This document shows, in pieces, positions 1 through 4,261 of a DNA stretch of 6,613 nucleotides (positions are counted from its first letter, which is position 1; each line of letters starts with the position of its first letter). Origin of the DNA: Thermoplasmata archaeon (GTDB lineage Archaea > Thermoplasmatota > E2 > DHVEG-1); assembly GCA_003649845.1 (NCBI GenBank), contig QMTB01000090.1, forward strand, positions 1 to 6,613. Direction: 5' to 3'. Position numbers and translations under genes: made by a program. Below the pieces are notes generated by a model. It made no database searches. It was given only the letters and a program-made list of their open reading frames with translations, and had not been told where the DNA came from.

Positions 1-21
1 ACATAAAATCCCTGGTTTCTG

Positions 22-52
22 TTTTTAATAAAAAATTTAGTAAACTTTATCT
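22..52 (+). promoter_or_regulatory. Possible AT-rich promoter region of the PRC-barrel gene
   Basis: The first 99 bases hold no supportable gene. Two AT-rich stretches could act as an archaeal TATA element: the T/A-rich run at about 22-39 and 'actttatcta' at 45-54. Given the ribosome binding site at 85-89, either would leave a short 5' leader. I cannot choose between them, and no clear BRE is visible. This is inference from position and composition only. Confidence 0.2.
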
Positions 53-82
53 ACACATTGAATATATAGCCAATCTGGTGTG

Positions 83-90
83 AAGGAGGA
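83..90 (+). promoter_or_regulatory. Shine-Dalgarno site of the PRC-barrel gene
   Basis: The sequence 'aaggagga' contains GGAGG at 85-89, ten bases ahead of the ATG at 100. A second in-frame ATG follows at 103. An earlier ATG at 93 lies in another frame and stops after five codons, so it is not the start. Confidence 0.7.
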
Positions 91-99
91 AGATGGATA

Positions 100-666
100 A
101 TGATGATTAAAAACTCACATGAAATCATTGGAAAACAAGTTGTAGATGCAGATGGAACAACTATTGGAACCATTGATAAATGCTGGAAGAGTTGGAATGA
201 AGAATACCCAGGGTGGTTCTTCGGTATAAAACCAAATGAGGCAACAAGAGATACATGGTTCAGAGGAACACATAAACTTGTACCAATCTACAGTGACTAT
301 ATAAAAGAGGTAACTGACTATGTAGTTTTAAATAAAACTGCATCAGATCTATCTAGATATTGGAGTAAAGCAGCTCCTTGTGGTTCAATGTATTGGCCCG
401 CAGATGATCTAATGGAGAAACCAGTGTATGATAAAAATTATTCTAGAGTTGGAACCTTCTATGGATGGGTTGAAACTAACGGAGACTATAAATACTATGG
501 ATGTTTCCTAGATCCATACTTAGCAGATACATGGAATATACCTCATGATACCATTATGCCGCTTCCACCAACGATGATCCATCATGTTTTTGATACAGTA
601 ACCTTAGATAAAACCTTAGATGAGCTTCGGGAATACTGGTATAAAAACTATGGAAAACACTATTAA
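100..666 (+). CDS. Protein of two tandem PRC-barrel-like domains
   Basis: This is a 188-residue soluble protein with no signal peptide or membrane segment. It appears to be an internal duplication. Repeat 1 (about residues 8-88) and repeat 2 (about 102-180) each begin with a PRC-barrel-like strand pair of the type 'V.D..G..IGTI' (IGTI at 22-25, VGTF at 117-120). Each contains a DTW motif (51-53 and 143-145, offset 92) and a 'P' strand (VPI, MPLP). Each ends in a matching helix, KTASDLSRYW and KTLDELREYW. Nine tryptophans and many tyrosines make it unusually aromatic. PRC-barrel domains are small beta barrels that act as protein- or RNA-binding adaptors (RimM, the photosynthetic reaction centre H subunit, and CdpB-type cell-division proteins in haloarchaea). 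The specific role here is unknown. The gene stands alone on the plus strand and converges on the two-component operon. The domain assignment is by pattern only, but the repeat is plain in the sequence. Confidence 0.8.
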   Translation: MMIKNSHEIIGKQVVDADGTTIGTIDKCWKSWNEEYPGWFFGIKPNEATRDTWFRGTHKLVPIYSDYIKEVTDYVVLNKTASDLSRYWSKAAPCGSMYWPADDLMEKPVYDKNYSRVGTFYGWVETNGDYKYYGCFLDPYLADTWNIPHDTIMPLPPTMIHHVFDTVTLDKTLDELREYWYKNYGKHY

Positions 667-696
667 GGAGGAACTCCCCCCTCTTATAATTTTTTA
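667..696 (+). terminator. Possible terminator of the PRC-barrel gene (or TATA of the microORF)
   Basis: Directly after the stop codon, GGAG (667-670) can pair with CTCC (674-677) around a GAA loop. A T-rich stretch 'ttataattttttaa' follows at 685-698 and suits archaeal oligo-T termination. The stem is only four base pairs, so the T-tract is the main evidence. The 'ttataatt' core also lies about 25 bases ahead of the ATG at 713, so it could instead act as a TATA box. Confidence 0.35.
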
Positions 697-712
697 ATGG
701 GAAAGTGGTGAT

Positions 713-796
713 ATGCTTCAACCTGGGTCAAATGAGGAGGAGGAATATATAAAATATCTCCTTAAAAAATATGGGAATAAAACTGCATCTGGTTAG
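713..796 (+). CDS. Possible 27-residue microprotein
   Basis: An ATG at 713 opens 27 codons that end at TAG 794-796. The product is short, charged and probably helical: an EEEE run, then YIKYLLKKYG, then a polar end. I recognise no family. In favour: GGTGAT (707-712), a good match to the archaeal anti-Shine-Dalgarno, lies directly ahead of the ATG, and a TATA-like 'ttataatt' is about 25 bases upstream. Against: the length is within chance, the T-tract and hairpin for the opposite operon fall inside it, and the spacing of GGTGAT to the ATG is tight. The stop overlaps the stop of the minus-strand response regulator by two bases, tail to tail. Confidence 0.3.
   Translation: MLQPGSNEEEEYIKYLLKKYGNKTASG
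738..762. other. Bulged hairpin in the convergent gap
   Basis: AGGAG (738-742) plus ATAT (745-748) pairs with ATAT (754-757) plus CTCCT (758-762). This gives nine base pairs with a two-base bulge (743-744) and a five-base loop. It lies inside the microORF and between the two converging transcripts, so it may help end transcription or protect 3' ends. AT-rich DNA makes some pairing likely by chance. Confidence 0.35.
764..782 (-). terminator. Oligo-T terminator of the kinase/regulator operon
   Basis: Read on the minus strand, a TTTT tract (about 781-778) and a TTTTTT tract (769-764) follow the response-regulator stop within about 12-30 bases. Tandem T-tracts just after a stop codon are typical of archaeal termination. 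The hairpin at 738-762 lies just beyond. Confidence 0.45.
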
Positions 797-1197
797 GTCT
801 GTTCTTTCTTCTTGAAGATGGCGTCTATTCTATTTTTTACATCCTCTATCTCATATGGTTTCTCAATGTAGTCTTCACCTAGGAAGGTACCAGCATCTTT
901 TGCAAGAGAATCTGTACGAGCTGTTAAAAAAATAATTGGTATATTCTTCCATGTTGGATTTCCTTTTATTCTATCATATAACTCCCATCCGCTCATACCA
1001 GGCATCATGATATCTAGTAGTATCACATCTGGTATTTTTTCTTCCTCTAACATTTTAAGGCATTCGCTTCCACTTTCAGCGGTTATAACCTCATAATCAT
1101 TGTATCTATTTTCAAAACCGATTTTGAAACTTATATTATTATTTTCATCATCATCAACAATCATAATTTTTCGTTTCATTTCCTCAAACTCCATCAC
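793..1197 (-). CDS. Receiver-only response regulator
   Basis: This is a single CheY-like receiver domain that fills the whole protein (134 residues from the longest start). The acidic pocket is D15-D16, in the stretch 'IMIVDDDE'. The phosphoacceptor is D62 in 'ILLDIMMPGMSG', the switch threonine is T92 in 'FLTAR', and the conserved lysine is K113 in 'IEKPY'. All key residues are present, so it should be phosphorylated. There is no DNA-binding or enzymatic output domain. It follows the histidine kinase on the same strand after about 30 bases and is its likely partner. The start is uncertain: GTG 1197 and ATG 1194 have only a weak AGGA far upstream (1213-1210), while ATG 1179 has GGAG (1192-1189) nine bases ahead and gives the commoner 'MKRKIMIVDDD' beginning. 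A true length of 128 residues is therefore at least as likely. Confidence 0.95.
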   Translation of the reverse strand: MMEFEEMKRKIMIVDDDENNNISFKIGFENRYNDYEVITAESGSECLKMLEEEKIPDVILLDIMMPGMSGWELYDRIKGNPTWKNIPIIFLTARTDSLAKDAGTFLGEDYIEKPYEIEDVKNRIDAIFKKKEQT

Positions 1198-1227
1198 ATC
1201 CGTGCGATATCCTATTCAATAATTCTT

Positions 1228-3021
1228 TTATAAATCTTTCTTTCCATTTGGCAAGGTGAAATAGAATGTAGATCCTTTACCTAATCCTGGGCTCTCTGCC
1301 CATATTTTACCACCATGTCTCTCCACTATACGTTTAGCTATACTAAGACCTAACCCACTAGAAGCTAAATCATGTCTAGAGGGATCTGCTTTATAAAACT
1401 CTTCAAACACATGACTAAGTTGATCCTTGGTTAATCCTATACCTGTGTCTGCCACCCATACTGTGATAGCTCCTTTATCTTTTTTAGCCCCTATTTCAAC
1501 TTCTCCGTTTCTATCTGTGAATTTCAATGCATTTGAGATTAGATTCTGTAAAACCTCCTCTAATTGTAGTTTATCTGCATAAACTTTAATCTCTTTATCA
1601 ACGAGATTTTTCATATTAATGTTTTTCTCCTCTGCTAGTATTTTATTCCCCTGAATTGCTTCTTCAATAAGTGATGATAGAGGAATTTCTTCTAAAGAGA
1701 TCTTCTGATAGGAGGATCTAAGCTTTGCTAATTTTAGAGTATTGATAATCAAATGTTTAATATATGAGATTCTATCAGATATCATAAGAAGAAGTTTTTT
1801 TATCTCTGGATCCTTTGTTTTTTCGATAACTACTGGGAGAACATTTAGAATTGGAACTAAGGGATTTTTAAGATCATGACCTAGTTGATTTATAAATTCT
1901 TCTTTCTCATATAGAAGCTCCTCTAGATGTTTACGGGATTTATATAGAGCATCTGTCATTGTATTAAATGTAGAAGCTAAACTCTCTAATTCATCCCCTG
2001 ATCTAATTTCAACATGATGAGATAAATCACCTGAAGCTATTCTTTTAGCACCATCCTCAAGTTTCTTGATAGGCTTTGTGATACGATAGGAAAAACCTAC
2101 ACCTGTAATGATAAAAACTGTTCCAACTATAACGATGAAAAGAGTTATTTGATCTCTAAATAAAAGTAGGCTTGAGAAAGCTTCTGATGTCTGTTGCACT
2201 GCGATTACACACCAGAAACCTCCATCTAGAAAAGTATCTTCAAGAATAGATGCATATCCACCGATCATCTCTTTGTTATCTGTTCTTATATATTCCATAA
2301 ATCCAGATGAATTACCTGTGTTAACAGGGGGGATATATTGTGGGGGTATACTGGAAAAGATGATGTTTTTATCTGGATGAGATAGGATTATACCCTTCTC
2401 ATCTATAAGGTATACATACCCTGTAGATCCAATGCTATAACCCTCTAATATCTCCCATATCCTCTGGAAACTAGTATAGCCTAGGATTACCCCTACGGGT
2501 GTATTATTGGAGTATACAGGAGAAGAAAACATTATACTTCTCTTATCGGAGTTAGGCAGGAACTCTTCATCTGATACAATAATATGATCTTTAAGTCTTG
2601 CAATAAATTCTTTGTCTAAACCTATATTATTTATATTATATGGTACAGAGGCTGCAACTTTACCATCTAAATCTAGGAAAACAAATTCATCAAAGGTGGT
2701 ATAAAATGAACGAGCGACTTCCAACTCCTGAGATAAATCAGAGTTATCAGAGTAATGGGAACCAATAGTTCTAGATAAAGCAATGATATTATTTCTCTCA
2801 GATTCGATAAAACGTTTAATTTCTCTACTTGTTGAAATAGCTAGATTCTCTAGGCTATCAACAGTTGCATTATATAGAGAATTATGCATTTCTGTTACAA
2901 AGAAGAGATGAGTTAAAACAAGGGGGATAAATATCACTCCAAAGAAGAGGAGGGTAAGTTTTGTATGAAGTCTCATACGTATTCTTCTAATTTTAATAGG
3001 AAATCTTTTCTTATCATCCAC
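1228..3021 (-). CDS. Membrane sensor histidine kinase (double Cache, HAMP, HisKA, HATPase)
   Basis: This 597-residue kinase senses an extracytoplasmic signal and should phosphorylate the receiver encoded next to it. In order: a basic N-terminus; transmembrane helix 1 (about 21-43); an external double-Cache-type sensor (about 45-285), with the membrane-proximal motif 'GYVYLIDEKG' (201-210) and 'ILSHPD' after it; transmembrane helix 2 (about 291-312); HAMP (about 312-365, 'TKPIKKLEDGAKRIASGDL'); and HisKA (about 372-436) with H382 in 'LGHDLKNPL'. The HATPase (about 480-592) has an N-box with N493 and N497, G1 box 'DTGIGL' (525-530), F-box 'VFEEFYKAD' (538-546) and G2 box 'GLGLSIAKRI'. All catalytic boxes look intact. 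The start is GTG at 3021: an in-frame TGA lies immediately upstream and GGTGG (3035-3031) sits nine bases ahead. The ligand is unknown; I do not see the R-x-x-W-Y amino-acid-binding signature in the Cache part. Confidence 0.95.
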   Translation of the reverse strand: MDDKKRFPIKIRRIRMRLHTKLTLLFFGVIFIPLVLTHLFFVTEMHNSLYNATVDSLENLAISTSREIKRFIESERNNIIALSRTIGSHYSDNSDLSQELEVARSFYTTFDEFVFLDLDGKVAASVPYNINNIGLDKEFIARLKDHIIVSDEEFLPNSDKRSIMFSSPVYSNNTPVGVILGYTSFQRIWEILEGYSIGSTGYVYLIDEKGIILSHPDKNIIFSSIPPQYIPPVNTGNSSGFMEYIRTDNKEMIGGYASILEDTFLDGGFWCVIAVQQTSEAFSSLLLFRDQITLFIVIVGTVFIITGVGFSYRITKPIKKLEDGAKRIASGDLSHHVEIRSGDELESLASTFNTMTDALYKSRKHLEELLYEKEEFINQLGHDLKNPLVPILNVLPVVIEKTKDPEIKKLLLMISDRISYIKHLIINTLKLAKLRSSYQKISLEEIPLSSLIEEAIQGNKILAEEKNINMKNLVDKEIKVYADKLQLEEVLQNLISNALKFTDRNGEVEIGAKKDKGAITVWVADTGIGLTKDQLSHVFEEFYKADPSRHDLASSGLGLSIAKRIVERHGGKIWAESPGLGKGSTFYFTLPNGKKDL

Positions 3022-3194
3022 TCAAACCATCCACCTATCCAATCTCTCCTAGTTTTTACAATATATGAAAGAGTAGAAGTATTAAAAATTAATTCTCAGG
3101 AAAATCTATTTGAAAATAATTCTATATATTGTATAGATACAAACAATATTTTTATATTCACTGGATTAAATTTATTGAGGATAAAAGGTGGTTT
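3022..3194. other. Intergenic region ahead of the histidine kinase
   Basis: This 173-base AT-rich gap separates the kinase from the stop of the 320-residue gene. It must hold the kinase promoter unless the upstream gene is read through. TATA-like candidates on the minus strand include the T/A-rich runs near 3080-3090 and 3147-3157, but none is decisive. An inverted repeat, TCTATA-5-TATAGA, occupies 3121-3137. No strong T-tract follows the 320-residue gene (only TTTT at about 3185-3182), so read-through into the kinase is possible. Confidence 0.4.
3031..3035 (-). promoter_or_regulatory. Shine-Dalgarno site that fixes the GTG start of the kinase
   Basis: GGTGG on the minus strand lies nine bases ahead of the GTG at 3021. 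The codons between are ATG, GTT and TGA in the same frame as the kinase, so translation cannot begin upstream of the GTG, and the next in-frame methionine (residue 16) has no comparable site. Confidence 0.6.
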
Positions 3195-4157
3195 CTAATA
3201 TTTTGGAACAACTATTAAAGGAGTTGGTTTAGACCATTCGCTTATCATACCATCATCATTTATAGAGATTATTTTTATGCGATATAAACCTGGTTTATGC
3301 CAAATATGGGATGTTACCTTTGATGTAATCCATTGGGAATAGTTTTCATCTCCCCAATCGATTTTAGTTTTATATCTACTAGATATGATAATTATGTGTG
3401 GTTTATCTACCTTAGCTATAGGTAGGGTAAGTGGTTTCAGTGGCCTACCTGGTGTTTTACTGAAAGTAAAGTTTAACATAGTGGTTTCCCCTGGTTTAAG
3501 AGGAGGAGATGTTTTCAGATTACTAGTTTTATTTACTCTATCATATGCTATCAAACTATAGGTTTGCGATAGATTTGATATAGGTGGTAAGGTAGCTATA
3601 TAGTATCCTGTTTCATTGGAATAATATCTACGGAAACCGCTGTATGATAAGGATTCGTTATCAACTTGGAATATCTCTACTCTATCTTTACATAGTTTAC
3701 CTTTTTGTATTATATAGCCTTTTATTATCACTCCTTGTGATACAGAGGTATTAATCTCATTGTTATCTTCATTTCTCTCTGGTATACTGTCATTGTAATC
3801 TACTATCATTCTAATACTACTAGGTTTAAGAGATGATTCAAAGAATACACTCCCACCTAATTTTTCTCCTTTATACCAGATATTTGGAAAGAAAATGGGA
3901 TGTTGAGTTATATAGCCAATAATCGTGCTATTACTGAGTATAGAGATGTTAAGTGTTATAGGAGTATCAGAGTATATAGTACTTCCATTGTTTATAATTT
4001 CATAGTAGATGAATATACCAAGAGTAGATATGTTAAAAGGACCCCACCAAGCATAGAAAGTTATAGGTACTATATCAGGTGCCATTTCATGTAGCCTCTG
4101 ACTTTCTATAGAAGTGATAGAAAGTAGAAGTAGGAAGATAATTAAAATGAGTCTCAT
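3195..4157 (-). CDS. Secreted three-module beta-sandwich protein with C-terminal PKD domain
   Basis: This is a 320-residue exported protein. Residues 1-19 form a signal peptide ('MRLILIIFLLLLSITSIES'). Module 1 (about 28-140) resembles CARDB, an adhesion-type Ig-like fold, with the hallmark end 'VDYNDSIPERNEDNNEIN'. Module 2 (about 143-232) resembles a carboxypeptidase-regulatory-like beta sandwich, with 'IKGYIIQKGK' and 'NETGYYIATLPP'. Module 3 (about 254-318) is PKD-like, with 'IDWGD' (266-270) and 'KPGLYRIKIISINDDG'. There are twelve N-x-S/T sequons, as expected for an archaeal surface glycoprotein. I see no catalytic motif, no second membrane helix and no obvious anchor, so it is likely a released or loosely attached binding or structural protein. 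The ATG start has no Shine-Dalgarno site but a TATA box is placed for a leaderless transcript. Function is unknown; the fold assignments are by eye. Confidence 0.85.
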   Translation of the reverse strand: MRLILIIFLLLLSITSIESQRLHEMAPDIVPITFYAWWGPFNISTLGIFIYYEIINNGSTIYSDTPITLNISILSNSTIIGYITQHPIFFPNIWYKGEKLGGSVFFESSLKPSSIRMIVDYNDSIPERNEDNNEINTSVSQGVIIKGYIIQKGKLCKDRVEIFQVDNESLSYSGFRRYYSNETGYYIATLPPISNLSQTYSLIAYDRVNKTSNLKTSPPLKPGETTMLNFTFSKTPGRPLKPLTLPIAKVDKPHIIIISSRYKTKIDWGDENYSQWITSKVTSHIWHKPGLYRIKIISINDDGMISEWSKPTPLIVVPKY

Positions 4158-4180
4158 GATTAAATATCTAACAAATGTTC

Positions 4181-4190
4181 AATTTAAATT
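4181..4190 (-). promoter_or_regulatory. TATA box for leaderless transcription of the 320-residue gene
   Basis: The palindromic 'aatttaaatt' is centred about 28 bases ahead of the ATG at 4157. That distance puts the expected transcription start at or next to the start codon. The bases between contain no GGAGG or GGTG motif. An A-rich stretch just upstream could serve as the BRE. Confidence 0.5.
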
Positions 4191-4201
4191 TTATGGTTAT
4201 T

Positions 4202-4240
4202 AAAAAATTTATGATATATCTTAGCTAAATGCAGAACGAT
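4202..4240 (-). terminator. Possible terminator of the carboxypeptidase gene
   Basis: On the minus strand, TATATC and GATATA (within about 4211-4240) can form a six-base-pair stem with a long loop, followed by a TTTTTT tract at 4207-4202. It lies 20-60 bases past the peptidase stop and just ahead of the next gene's TATA box. The stem is weak; the T-tract is the better evidence. Confidence 0.3.
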
Positions 4241-4261
4241 ATAGATTTTTTGTAGATATTT

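Noticed and set aside
93..110. ATG at 93 as the start of the PRC-barrel gene
   Set aside because: It is in another frame and stops after five codons.
2965..3198. 77-codon plus-strand open frame across the kinase start and its upstream gap
   Set aside because: It overlaps the start of a well-supported kinase on the other strand, lacks a ribosome binding site and shows no domain or sensible composition.
3900..4094. 64-codon plus-strand open frame
   Set aside because: It is an antisense shadow inside the secreted 320-residue gene, with no ribosome site and no recognisable protein character.
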